In this document: positions 7,881 through 15,221 of the stretch, piece after piece
Layout: the number at the start of each line of letters is the position of its first letter
How positions within the stretch are numbered: the stretch's first letter is position 1
From: an uncultured Muribaculum sp.
GTDB taxonomy: Bacteria; Bacteroidota; Bacteroidia; Bacteroidales; Muribaculaceae
Length of the DNA stretch: 15,256 bases
NCBI RefSeq assembly: GCF_910583865.1
Contig: NZ_CAJTYX010000051.1
Coordinates: forward strand, 1-15,256
Direction: 5' to 3'
The notes under the pieces: generated by a model
Databases searched by the model: none
What the model saw: the letters and a program-made list of their open reading frames with translations, nothing else
Told to the model about the DNA's origin: nothing
Made by a program: the position numbers and the translations under genes

Positions 7881-8393
7881 ATGAAGCGTATAGGACTGCT
7901 TTCAGACACGCACGGGTATTGGGACGACCGTTATGCCGTGCATTTCAAGGATTGCGACGAGATATGGCATGCCGGCGATGTCGGTGACATGTCCATCATA
8001 CAACGATTGCTCGATGTGGCGCCTACGGTCAGGGCCGTAGCGGGTAATATCGACCATGGAGAGGTGCGCCGCCGTTGTCCCGAGCTTATGGATTTCGAGG
8101 TCGAGGGCGTGAGGGTGCTGATGACCCATATAGGCGGTTATCCGGGGAAATATTCTCCGGGCATGAAGTCGCTTCTCCGGGAGAAAGGCACGCGGCTAAT
8201 GGTAAGCGGCCACAGCCATATACTGCGCGTGAAGTATGACCGTGAGCTTGGTCTGCTGCATATAAATCCCGGTGCGGCAGGGGTGCATGGATGGCAGCAG
8301 GTGCGTACGCTTGTGCGTTTCGTTCTCGCCGATGGCGCGCCCCACGACCTTGAAGTAATAGAATTGTCAAAAAACCATACATCAACAAGATGA
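7881..8393 (+). CDS. YfcE/MJ0936-type metallophosphoesterase
   Basis: This cytosolic protein of 170 residues has the complete calcineurin-like metal site: D9-x-H11 in SDTHG, GDVGD with Asp33, GNID with Asn56, His83 in MTHIGG, and GHSH with His111/His113. YfcE-type enzymes are manganese-dependent phosphodiesterases active on small phosphodiesters in vitro; the natural substrate is generally unknown. The frame opens at a TTG at 7872, but the ATG at 7881 starts the conserved first beta-strand (MKRIGLLSDTHG) and is preferred. It begins 13 bases after the glycosidase stop. It ends in a 4-base ATGA overlap (8390-8393) with the SPOR lipoprotein gene, which implies coupled translation. Confidence 0.9.
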   Translation: MKRIGLLSDTHGYWDDRYAVHFKDCDEIWHAGDVGDMSIIQRLLDVAPTVRAVAGNIDHGEVRRRCPELMDFEVEGVRVLMTHIGGYPGKYSPGMKSLLREKGTRLMVSGHSHILRVKYDRELGLLHINPGAAGVHGWQQVRTLVRFVLADGAPHDLEVIELSKNHTSTR

Positions 8394-8911
8394 AGATATA
8401 CCTACCATTGGCGGCGACAGCATTGGTTGCCGTGATGACGGTCTCATGCAAGACCAACGAGTCAAACTACCGTGCGGCCTATGAGGCCGTTAAAGAAAAG
8501 ACCGACACCGACTCCGGCATAGAGGGCACAATCTATGAGAAGATTCGCAAGGAGTCGGTCAGCTCGCGCACTGTCGTCGGACGTGATACGGTGCCTACGG
8601 AAACAGTGGCCGTGAAGTGCGTCAAAGGGGTGTCGGTGCCTTCAGATGTAAAGCCATACAACATTGCCGTGGCTCAGTTCAAGCAGGTGTTTAATGCGCG
8701 TGCCATGATGGAGCGTCTGCGTGCTGACGGCTACAAGGGTGCTACGGTGGTGGAGACTGCGGAACCGCTCTATTACGTGATTGCCGTGACGACAGACTCG
8801 GTGGAAGAGGCTGTCTCCGGCTATGACATCGTGAAAGCTGACAAGCGTGTGTTCACCAAGACACCATATCCTATACTGTTGAAGCCGCAACGGTATCCTC
8901 TAGGAGAATAA
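8390..8911 (+). CDS. SPOR-domain lipoprotein
   Basis: This 173-residue protein has a short lipoprotein signal peptide ending in T17-V18-S19-Cys20. A charged linker follows, then a C-terminal SPOR-like fold from about residue 88 to 160 (YNIAVAQFKQVFNARAMMERL... YYVIAV...EEAVSGYD). SPOR domains bind peptidoglycan stripped of its stem peptides and mark septal or remodelling sites. In Bacteroidales such lipoproteins are common but individually uncharacterised. The start ATG lies inside the stop region of the phosphoesterase gene. Directly after the stop codon comes the GGAGATTAA-unit repeat, which probably ends transcription. Confidence 0.85.
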   Translation: MKIYLPLAATALVAVMTVSCKTNESNYRAAYEAVKEKTDTDSGIEGTIYEKIRKESVSSRTVVGRDTVPTETVAVKCVKGVSVPSDVKPYNIAVAQFKQVFNARAMMERLRADGYKGATVVETAEPLYYVIAVTTDSVEEAVSGYDIVKADKRVFTKTPYPILLKPQRYPLGE

Positions 8912-9070
8912 AGAGATTAAGGACAAGCAAGGAGATTAAGGAGGATAAGGAGATTAGGGTCAATAAGGAAAAAAATCAAGGAGATCAGGGAGTATTGGGG
9001 TATCAAAGCCCTTGGTCTCCTTAATCTCCTTAATCTCCTTAATCTCCTTGATTGTCCTTACTCTACTTAT
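8911..9070. repeat. Large imperfect inverted repeat built of a 9-base tandem unit, between convergent genes
   Basis: The left arm (about 8912-8957) contains several variants of GGAGATTAA. The right arm (about 9014-9066) carries three perfect tandem copies of CTCCTTAAT and a fourth reading CTCCTTGAT. The arms pair over roughly 45 bases with a 2-base bulge and a few mismatches. Between the arms is a unique segment that includes the GGGG and CCC flanks around TATCAAAG. The structure fills the junction of the SPOR lipoprotein (plus) and the SulP transporter (minus), starting at one stop codon and ending 15 bases from the other. A bidirectional terminator or transcript-end protecting hairpin is likely. 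A dispersed repeat family is also possible. Confidence 0.75.
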
Positions 9071-9085
9071 CCGGTCGCAGGGATG

Positions 9086-10807
9086 TCAGATAGCTGCGGA
9101 GCGGTTGAGGGTGGCACGCCGCGAGTCGGCGATGCGGTTGGCCATTGCCACGGCTCGGGTTATGTTATCACATATGTGGTCATCGCCTACGAGCTTGTCG
9201 ATATGGCTGCTGACAAGCACCTGGCGTACTTGTTCGTTTACGCCGGACAGCACCACATGTATCCCCTCTTTTTGCGACGAGCGTATCAGGAGTTCGAGGT
9301 TGTGCACTCCTGTAGCGTCGATGAACGGCACTCGACGCATGCGGATGATACGTACCGAAGGCACGTTGCCCATGGTCATGCGCATCATTTCGTCGAACTT
9401 TGTCGCTACTCCGAAGAAGAACGGACCGTCGATTTCATACACTTCTACTCCCTGGGCCACGTCAAGCACCTCGTGGGCGGTAGATTCCGTGCCTTCAGCC
9501 ACATCAAGCTGCTCGGAGTAGACACGTATCTGAGTGTTCTCCATCACGCGGCGCAGGAACAGGATTATGGCCAGGAGCAGACCGATCTCGATTGCTATAG
9601 TCAGGTCGAACACCACTGTCAGCAGGAATGTCACCAACAGCACCGAGATATCGCTTTTAGGAGCCTGGAATATGCCTACCACCGTGCGCCATCCGCTCAT
9701 GTTGTATGACACCATTATGAGCACTGCGGCCAGACAAGACATCGGCACGAGGTTGATCAGCGGCATGAGGAAGAGGAAAATGAGCATCAGCACCACCGTA
9801 TGGATTATGCCGGCCACAGGGGTACGTCCGCCGTTGGTGATATTCGTCATGGTGCGTGCTATAGCTCCGGTAACAGGGATTCCGCCGAAAAACGGCACAA
9901 CCATGTTGGCTATGCCCTGTCCGATAAGCTCTGTGTTGGAATTGGTGCGTGAGCCGGTCACACCGTCGGCTACGGTAGCAGACAGCAGCGACTCTATCGC
10001 GCAGAGGATCGCTATGGTGAACGCCGACGGCAGAAGCATGTTGATGGTGTTCATCGACAGGTCGAACCCTTCGGCATGAGGTATGTCGGTGGATAATGCT
10101 CCGAAACGGTCGCCGATTGTCTCGACATGCACGCCGGGGAATGCCTGCTGTAGGAAATAGACTACTGCGGTCATCAGCACTATGGCGATGAGCGATCCGG
10201 GGAGTTTGCGGGAAATCATCGGGGTAACGATAATCACGGCAAGCGATACCAGGCCTACACCGAGTGTGGCTATGTCGAGATTGCCGAAATTGGAAATGTA
10301 GACTCCCCATTTCGATATGAACTCTGACGGAACGTCGGTAAGCCCGAGTCCGAAAAAGTCGTTGATCTGAGTCGAGAATATCGTCAGTGCTATACCGCTT
10401 GTAAATCCTACCACAATCGGGTAGGGGATAAACTTGATCACCGTGCCAAGGTGGAAAAGTCCGAGCAGAATCAATATCATTCCGGCCATGAGGGTGGCTA
10501 TGGCAAGACCTTGCAGTCCGTAATTCTGGATTATGGAATAGACTATGACTATGAAAGCTCCCGTCGGGCCTCCGATCTGCACGGAGTTGCCTCCGCATGC
10601 CGACACGAGAAATCCGCCGATGATAGCGGTTATGAGTCCTATCGTCGGGCTGACACCGCTTGCGATTCCGAATGCGATGGCAAGCGGAAGTGCCACGATA
10701 CCTACGACGATACCGGCTACGAGGTCGTCTTTGAAATGAGACAGAGAATAGTGGGAGAGAGTTGAGAGGAGTTTAGGACGAAAATCAATTGTACCTGTAA
10801 GATTCAT
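9086..10807 (-). CDS. SulP-family inorganic anion transporter with C-terminal STAS domain
   Basis: This inner-membrane transporter of 573 residues belongs to the SLC26/SulP family, whose members move sulfate, bicarbonate or other anions, often with Na+ or H+. The N-terminal region DDLVAGIVVGIVALPLAIAFGIASG (28-51) and GGPTGAF (79-85) are classic. The multi-helix membrane domain runs to about residue 420, and the STAS domain (about 450-560) carries the IDATG signature at 496-500. The frame stays open to a TTG at 10882, but that codon lies inside the -7 promoter box, so the ATG at 10807 is the start. No carbonic anhydrase, sulfate-assimilation or regulatory gene adjoins it, so sulfate versus bicarbonate cannot be decided. 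It appears monocistronic. Confidence 0.93.
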   Translation of the reverse strand: MNLTGTIDFRPKLLSTLSHYSLSHFKDDLVAGIVVGIVALPLAIAFGIASGVSPTIGLITAIIGGFLVSACGGNSVQIGGPTGAFIVIVYSIIQNYGLQGLAIATLMAGMILILLGLFHLGTVIKFIPYPIVVGFTSGIALTIFSTQINDFFGLGLTDVPSEFISKWGVYISNFGNLDIATLGVGLVSLAVIIVTPMISRKLPGSLIAIVLMTAVVYFLQQAFPGVHVETIGDRFGALSTDIPHAEGFDLSMNTINMLLPSAFTIAILCAIESLLSATVADGVTGSRTNSNTELIGQGIANMVVPFFGGIPVTGAIARTMTNITNGGRTPVAGIIHTVVLMLIFLFLMPLINLVPMSCLAAVLIMVSYNMSGWRTVVGIFQAPKSDISVLLVTFLLTVVFDLTIAIEIGLLLAIILFLRRVMENTQIRVYSEQLDVAEGTESTAHEVLDVAQGVEVYEIDGPFFFGVATKFDEMMRMTMGNVPSVRIIRMRRVPFIDATGVHNLELLIRSSQKEGIHVVLSGVNEQVRQVLVSSHIDKLVGDDHICDNITRAVAMANRIADSRRATLNRSAAI

Positions 10808-10879
10808 TTCCGCACAATAAATAAGTGATAACGAATTGTTTAAAGTGGCAGATTTCTCTACCTGCGTTAAAATGAAGTG

Positions 10880-10909
10880 CAAAGGTACGTAAGTTTTTGC
10901 TATTTTAAA
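10880..10909 (-). promoter_or_regulatory. Bacteroidetes-type promoter for the SulP gene
   Basis: The minus strand has TACCTTTG at 10887-10880, an exact TAnnTTTG -7 box. A TTTA at 10909-10906, close to the TTTG -33 element, precedes it with an 18-base spacer. Transcription should start near 10873, leaving a leader of about 65 bases before the ATG at 10807. Confidence 0.7.
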
Positions 10910-11019
10910 TGTAATTTTAAGATTTTAACACATGCGCGGTTGCTGTTAATTTGTTATCAGTGCTTATTCTTGTTTCTTGGTACTGTTGAGGCCCGTTGGG
11001 TGCGTACTGACTTTGATGT
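10910..11019. other. Spacer between the lipocalin-like gene and the SulP promoter
   Basis: This AT-rich spacer lies upstream of the SulP promoter. No strong terminator hairpin after the lipocalin-like gene, no ORF of interest and no repeat are visible. Confidence 0.4.
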
Positions 11020-11466
11020 CTACTTTACAAGGGTATATTTATAGGTTACCCCGTCAGTTGAAATGTAGGTGAGTATAATATGTTTGTCGGTGAAGCGGAC
11101 TATGTGCAGCGTGCATATATCTGAAGGAAGATGCAGTATCTCGGGTGGAGCATAAAGTTCGGTGCCGGGGTGCAGGGTGTCGTCGCTGTGGGTGAAGTTC
11201 AGTTCCAGCTGTGAATCGCCTGCCTGGCGCCATGTGCCGAATGTATCGCGGCAGTCATGATGGTCAAGCAGCTGTGTGATGTTGATGACTGTCGACTGGA
11301 ATTTCCAGAAAATCGAGTTGGGAACATAATCGGCAATAGGAGCGCCGTCAGCTTCTATTGAAGTGAGCGTCCATATGCCGAACCACGGACCTATGTCGCC
11401 ATTGTTGTGTGTGCATCCTGAAAGAAGCGTAGACAGCACCGCGAATGCGGCGATTATGCGCGTCAT
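11020..11466 (-). CDS. Small lipocalin-like lipoprotein
   Basis: From the ATG at 11466 the protein has 148 residues, with a lipoprotein signal peptide ending L15-S16-G17-Cys18. The body is a run of beta-strands starting GPWFGIWTLTSIEADG, with a Trp in the first strand and later FGTWRQ and IHTV-type strands. This resembles the lipocalin-like lipoproteins frequent in Bacteroidales. The start could instead be ATG at 11493, which would overlap the upstream Wzi-like gene by 11 bases and lengthen the signal peptide by nine residues. With the chosen start the gap is 16 bases, so the two genes are probably one transcript. Ligand and role are unknown; co-location suggests an envelope function linked to the barrel. 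Confidence 0.75.
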   Translation of the reverse strand: MTRIIAAFAVLSTLLSGCTHNNGDIGPWFGIWTLTSIEADGAPIADYVPNSIFWKFQSTVINITQLLDHHDCRDTFGTWRQAGDSQLELNFTHSDDTLHPGTELYAPPEILHLPSDICTLHIVRFTDKHIILTYISTDGVTYKYTLVK

Positions 11467-11482
11467 GCTGTGTCGGAATAAT

Positions 11483-13096
11483 CTATCTGCCATGTCTGCC
11501 TATCATGAATGATCCTGAATAAGTGAGAGATATGGCCGCCCCGAAGTTGTTGCCGAGCATGTCGCCATGATCCATCGATATGATTCCGGTGGCCTTAAGT
11601 CCCGGAATATTGCGGATGTTCCATCCGGCTTCGAGCGTCCATGAGAAATCATGTACCTTGTGGGGCCGCGGCACGTAGGAGTCGCCCCATCCCTGGCGGT
11701 AGGATAGCATGGCCCTGTAGTCCACGTGGGGGCTTATCCTCCCTTTGGCTGCTGCATGGAATCCGCGCACCCTTGTATCTACATAGCGCAGGTATCCGTC
11801 GCGGTTGTAGATTGTGGCTGGCAGGAACGGTGAGCCGAGTCCCATGCCGAAGTAGGTGTAGCCGTTGTAATTGGCATTGTTGTAGTACGAGTCGGAGCCT
11901 GTTGCCTCGTCGGTAATCGTGGTGCCCGGGCGGTCGTCGGGCGCCCAGTGCATAGGGCCTGACTGGTTGGTGAAGTCGATGTATTCTATGACAGCTCCGG
12001 TAACAATATCGCGCGGTGATGCCGACACGTATTCTATACCCCAGATGCCGTCCCACCCGTTGCGTCGTCCGATGCCTGAACCATCCTCCCACGGCCATTG
12101 GAAATAGGCTTTGAGTTGATGGCCGGAGGGTAGCCGCCAGCGTGCCATCATGTCCCATGAGCCGAGGTGGTTGCCTCGCCAGTAGCCCTCCCCGGGGCTT
12201 GGAAGCAACATCTCGATTGTTTCCCATAGGTTTACGTGGTCGACCAGCGTGTAGCCGTAGCCTCCGTTGAAAAAATAGGTAAGTTTATAGCCGAGCTGGC
12301 ATGCCGCCTGCATGCCGAAAGTCACGCTCAGCGGGAGAGATGGCTTCGTGCGGAAATACAGGCGCTTGTAGTTGTACCACCAATTGGTGTTGATGAATGA
12401 CGAGTAATAGTTGAAATGGTTCTCGATCCATCCGCTGTCGGTAGGACGTCCGTAGAATATCTCGCCGGAAATCTGCAGTGCTTTCCGGGTAAACGGTATG
12501 TCCACGAAACGTCTCAGCCCTATGGCGAGTCCAGGCATCGGACGTGCGTTGATGCTGCGTGTGAAGTCGCCGCTCGACAATGAATCATTGAGCAAGGCCG
12601 ACGGATACTCCTTCAAGCCTATGATGAGGAACATACTTCGGTATCTTATGCCGCCGTACAATTGTTGTACATGGATGGCCGATGGCCTTAGCCCACGCTC
12701 TATCCAGCTCTGTGATGACGATAAGTATCGTGCATAGTCGGTGGATGACGCTGCCTGGGCCACGATATCGGCTCCGGCGGTCCAGCTCCACCTCGGCACG
12801 GTGTCCCATTCATGTTTCACCGAGCCGCGCAGCATCGCCGAAGCCGGCTGCGTGGTGATGCCGTACCGGTTCGACATTATGCCGTAGGGCGCGAAGTCGC
12901 CGCTTCCGGCATTCATCCACACCTCTCCTTTGTAGTCTATCTCCGTTTGGGCATGCGTGGAGTATGGCAACAAGGCGGCAATGACCAGACAGGATGTCCG
13001 GCTATGAAATAATATTTCGCGTAATATTCTCAAATCGCTGATATGGTGTGATGCTGAATGATCAGGACAGAGGGCGTTTCGACAGAACATTGACAT
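11483..13096 (-). CDS. Wzi-family (capsule assembly-like) outer membrane beta-barrel protein
   Basis: This protein of up to 537 residues has an export signal whose hydrophobic core is SCLVIAALLPYSTHA with likely cleavage before Gln50. A long series of amphipathic, aromatic-rich beta-strands follows, as in 16-18-stranded outer membrane barrels. The opening EIDYKGEVWMNAGSGDFAPYG...NRYG and the IIGLKEYP and WYNYKRLYFR regions match the 'capsule assembly Wzi' proteins of Bacteroidetes. E. coli Wzi binds capsule at the surface, but most Bacteroidetes members lie outside capsule loci, as here, and their role is open. With the ATG at 13096 (or 13090) the signal peptide would start after about 30 extra residues. 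A TTG at 13033 would give a conventional 29-residue signal peptide. A lipocalin-like lipoprotein gene follows directly. Confidence 0.82.
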   Translation of the reverse strand: MSMFCRNALCPDHSASHHISDLRILREILFHSRTSCLVIAALLPYSTHAQTEIDYKGEVWMNAGSGDFAPYGIMSNRYGITTQPASAMLRGSVKHEWDTVPRWSWTAGADIVAQAASSTDYARYLSSSQSWIERGLRPSAIHVQQLYGGIRYRSMFLIIGLKEYPSALLNDSLSSGDFTRSINARPMPGLAIGLRRFVDIPFTRKALQISGEIFYGRPTDSGWIENHFNYYSSFINTNWWYNYKRLYFRTKPSLPLSVTFGMQAACQLGYKLTYFFNGGYGYTLVDHVNLWETIEMLLPSPGEGYWRGNHLGSWDMMARWRLPSGHQLKAYFQWPWEDGSGIGRRNGWDGIWGIEYVSASPRDIVTGAVIEYIDFTNQSGPMHWAPDDRPGTTITDEATGSDSYYNNANYNGYTYFGMGLGSPFLPATIYNRDGYLRYVDTRVRGFHAAAKGRISPHVDYRAMLSYRQGWGDSYVPRPHKVHDFSWTLEAGWNIRNIPGLKATGIISMDHGDMLGNNFGAAISLTYSGSFMIGRHGR

Positions 13097-13288
13097 ATTT
13101 TCGTCATGAATGTCATCTATAGTAACAACGTGAATCGTAGTGAAGTTTATATAAAAGCCATTTAAAACTTATTCTTCTGAAGAGCCGCTGTGAAGGAGAA
13201 GTGTGAATGACTGTATCTGCAGGCCCCATTGTCAACATGATTCTTCGGCCTGCTTTCAAGGGAGTGAGATGATATGCAGTTTGTCCTC
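13097..13288. other. Spacer between the glsB-like and wzi-like genes, with a weak hairpin
   Basis: A perfect 7-base stem, GCAGGCC (13219-13225) and GGCCTGC (13247-13253), encloses 21 bases. There is no T-run on the minus strand after it, so it is at best a weak terminator or RNA element. The best promoter-like match for the Wzi gene is TAAGTTTT (13171-13164, minus), which is one base off the -7 consensus and has no -33 element. No further ORF is evident. Confidence 0.4.
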
Positions 13289-14266
13289 TTATTCCTGCAA
13301 TGAGTCGCCCTGGAAGAGAGGAGGAGCGATGAATGTGCCTATGTGACGGCCTTTTTTCTCCTCGAAGATTTCATCGATGACGAAGAATATGCCGCTCTCC
13401 TCTACGTCGCCGAACTCGTCGTTGATGGCTGTACCGAACATTCTCATCGATGGCGACAGGCTCATGTATGCATTGACCAGAGGGGGGATATTGTAGCCAT
13501 GCTCGCGGATGGCGCGGTTGAGTATCTTGTAATCATCCTTGAACGTGTCGCATGTGAAAAGGCGCTTCATGGCCTCGTTGTCCATGTGGGTGGTCAGCGG
13601 CGTAATGGGCCATACGAGCCGGTCGTGGTCAGGGAAGTGCTTGGTGAGGAAATAGAGTATCATGTTGCGGCAGTCGGCGTTGTAGCTCGGATACATGGTC
13701 ACTTTCCCGAACAGATAGCGCATGTCGGGGTATATGACAGTCAGGGCGCCAAGGCCGTCCCACAGATTGTCGAGAGCGTATAGCGCTTTCACGCCTACGC
13801 GCGTCGACTGGTATTCGAGTCTCACGAATGAACGTCCCAGCTCGATGGTGTAGGGGAGATAGTCGCGAAGGAATCGCTCGGAGAAACGGAACATGTGGCT
13901 TGTGGCAATGCGCGGCATTCCGTCCGCACGGAGCCGGATTTCATTTCCGGGGATGAAGCGGTAGCCGCCAATTATCTCGCGTACTTCGGGATCCCATACC
14001 ACCAACTGACGGCACGGTGGGTCCATCGTGTCGAATTCGTCGATGTCACACTCCTTGCCCGTGCCTCCGCCGGCTGCACGGAATGCGATCTCTCTTAGCC
14101 GGCCTACTTCGCGCATTACATTAGGAGCCGAGAAGGCGTCGACTATGTATATCTTGTTGCCACCCTTGTTGGTGTCGCGCAACAGCCTGTCGGGGGTAAG
14201 CTCGCTTTCAATGAGTTCTACCGCCACAGGGTCAATCACCGGATGATTGGTCGTTGTTGTCGTCAT
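13289..14266 (-). CDS. glsB: GlsB-like GNAT-fold N-acyltransferase (amino-acid lipid synthesis)
   Basis: The protein has 325 residues and a GNAT-type acyltransferase core of the OlsB/hemolysin-like (Acetyltransf_5) family. Visible blocks are IYIVDAFSAPNVMREVGRLREIAFRAAGGGTG (39-70), the DIDEFDTMD loop (74-82), IIGGYRF (98-104), ATSHMF and the ELGRSFVRLEYQ motif (142-152). In Bacteroides thetaiotaomicron the homologous GlsB transfers a 3-hydroxyacyl group from its carrier to glycine, giving the N-acyl glycine precursor of glycine lipids; assignment here is by similarity I recognise. The ATG at 14266 overlaps the upstream acyltransferase gene by 35 bases. A GTG at 14227, four bases after that gene's stop, is a less likely start because family members have an N-terminal segment before it. 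The N terminus (MTTTTT) is low-complexity. Confidence 0.88.
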   Translation of the reverse strand: MTTTTTNHPVIDPVAVELIESELTPDRLLRDTNKGGNKIYIVDAFSAPNVMREVGRLREIAFRAAGGGTGKECDIDEFDTMDPPCRQLVVWDPEVREIIGGYRFIPGNEIRLRADGMPRIATSHMFRFSERFLRDYLPYTIELGRSFVRLEYQSTRVGVKALYALDNLWDGLGALTVIYPDMRYLFGKVTMYPSYNADCRNMILYFLTKHFPDHDRLVWPITPLTTHMDNEAMKRLFTCDTFKDDYKILNRAIREHGYNIPPLVNAYMSLSPSMRMFGTAINDEFGDVEESGIFFVIDEIFEEKKGRHIGTFIAPPLFQGDSLQE

Positions 14267-15137
14267 CGTCAGGTTGGAATGGTTGATTACTTAGACTATA
14301 TACGGTTTTCTTTATTTTTTGCGCCTGTCGCGATGCTTTGCGGCCACCTTCGAGCGACTGCCAGGGTATGGTGTCGCCGACGATGAGCCGGAACGAGGCG
14401 TCGCGGCTGCGGAAAATCTCGCGCGGAAGATACATCATCTCGAAGTTGAATCGCAGACCTATCTTGTTGCGGAATTTTGCAAAATTATAAAAAAACGGTG
14501 AATTGTGAGCATCAAAGTAGACAGGAATTACATCACGGTGGTATTCGATGGCTTTGTTGACAAACATCTTGTGCCATTTGAGGTCGCAGATGTGTCCGTC
14601 GGGTCGTTTTCTGCTTACGAGTCCCGCCGGAAACATGATGATGGGGGCATCTCCGCGAAACACTTCGTCGATGTCGGTGGTCGAGTGGCGCGACTGTCGG
14701 CCGTAGAGATTGACAGGCAGGAAAATATCTTCCAGAGGCTTCACTGCCATAAGGATGTCATTCACGATGAAATACACTTCCGGACCATAGGTGGCTGCGG
14801 CCCAATGTATCATGGTTATCCCGTCAAGAGCACCCAACGGATGGTTGCACACGATTATTACCTTTGACCTGGCCGGGTCGGGTAGCACACCTTCGGCATT
14901 GTAGTGCACGTTGAGGTCGCGGAGCACGGCCCCGCAGAATTGAGCGTTGCGGGTGCCTCGTGTGCGCTCGAGTATTCCGTTAAGCTCGTCCTGGCATATC
15001 GTGCGTTTCAGCCAGTTTATGGCCCAACGTGGAATAAGACGCCTATAGCGCGGGAGTCGTTGGCGCACCACGGCCTCCACGTCTACATGCAGCGAGTCGG
15101 GAATATTCTCCGTTGAATTCTCATTGGAATGATTCAT
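14232..15137 (-). CDS. glsA: GlsA-like lysophospholipid/lyso-amino-acid-lipid O-acyltransferase (PlsC superfamily)
   Basis: This membrane-associated acyltransferase of 301 residues is of the PlsC/LPLAT type. The catalytic block is CNHPLGALDG, with His99 and Asp105. The spacing is H-x5-D, one more residue than the textbook H-x4-D, as in the NHPxGxxDG branch. A second block, MFPAGLVSRK (168-177), takes the place of the PEGTR motif. By analogy with Bacteroides GlsA it would attach the second fatty acid to the 3-hydroxyl of the N-acyl glycine made by GlsB, but a role in phosphatidic acid synthesis cannot be excluded from sequence alone. The gene runs 35 bases into glsB, and that overlap encodes its Asp/Asn-rich tail (DDDDNND). 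A TAACTTTG box lies four bases before the ATG. No other in-frame ATG exists near the N terminus; a GTG at residue 20 is an alternative. Confidence 0.88.
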   Translation of the reverse strand: MNHSNENSTENIPDSLHVDVEAVVRQRLPRYRRLIPRWAINWLKRTICQDELNGILERTRGTRNAQFCGAVLRDLNVHYNAEGVLPDPARSKVIIVCNHPLGALDGITMIHWAAATYGPEVYFIVNDILMAVKPLEDIFLPVNLYGRQSRHSTTDIDEVFRGDAPIIMFPAGLVSRKRPDGHICDLKWHKMFVNKAIEYHRDVIPVYFDAHNSPFFYNFAKFRNKIGLRFNFEMMYLPREIFRSRDASFRLIVGDTIPWQSLEGGRKASRQAQKIKKTVYSLSNQPFQPDDDDNNDQSSGD

Positions 15138-15141
15138 GCTG

Positions 15142-15149
15142 CAAAGTTA
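15142..15149 (-). promoter_or_regulatory. TAnnTTTG (-7) box directly before glsA
   Basis: The minus strand reads TAACTTTG, ending four bases before the glsA ATG. No TTTG is seen 18-21 bases further upstream. If functional, transcription would begin at or next to the start codon. Confidence 0.45.
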
Positions 15150-15201
15150 CGCATTTGCGCGGTATATCGTCATGCTTTTTCATCATATATATGTAATTGG
15201 T

Positions 15202-15221
15202 CACGGCTCTTTCATTTAAGA
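15202..15221. repeat. Right copy of the 20-base inverted repeat
   Basis: The sequence cacggctctttcatttaaga is the exact reverse complement of 35-54. It lies 65 bases upstream of the glsA ATG. The 119-base end region (15138-15256) otherwise holds only the TAACTTTG box and AT-rich sequence. Confidence 0.7.

Noticed and set aside
8911..9070. CRISPR array
   Set aside because: The units are 9 bases and directly abutting, with no spacers and opposite orientation in the two arms. No cas genes are present.
9012..9521. Plus-strand ORF beginning with repeated SLISLI
   Set aside because: Its start is the translated 9-base tandem repeat and the rest is antisense to the SulP STAS domain. It has no coding character of its own.
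10808..10882. Upstream extension of the SulP reading frame from TTG
   Set aside because: It begins inside the TACCTTTG promoter box, so it would not be transcribed.
35..15221. Reading the terminal 20-base inverted repeats as transposon ends
   Set aside because: There is no transposase or integrase, no target-site duplication in the flanks, and the interior is ordinary chromosomal gene content including obgE.
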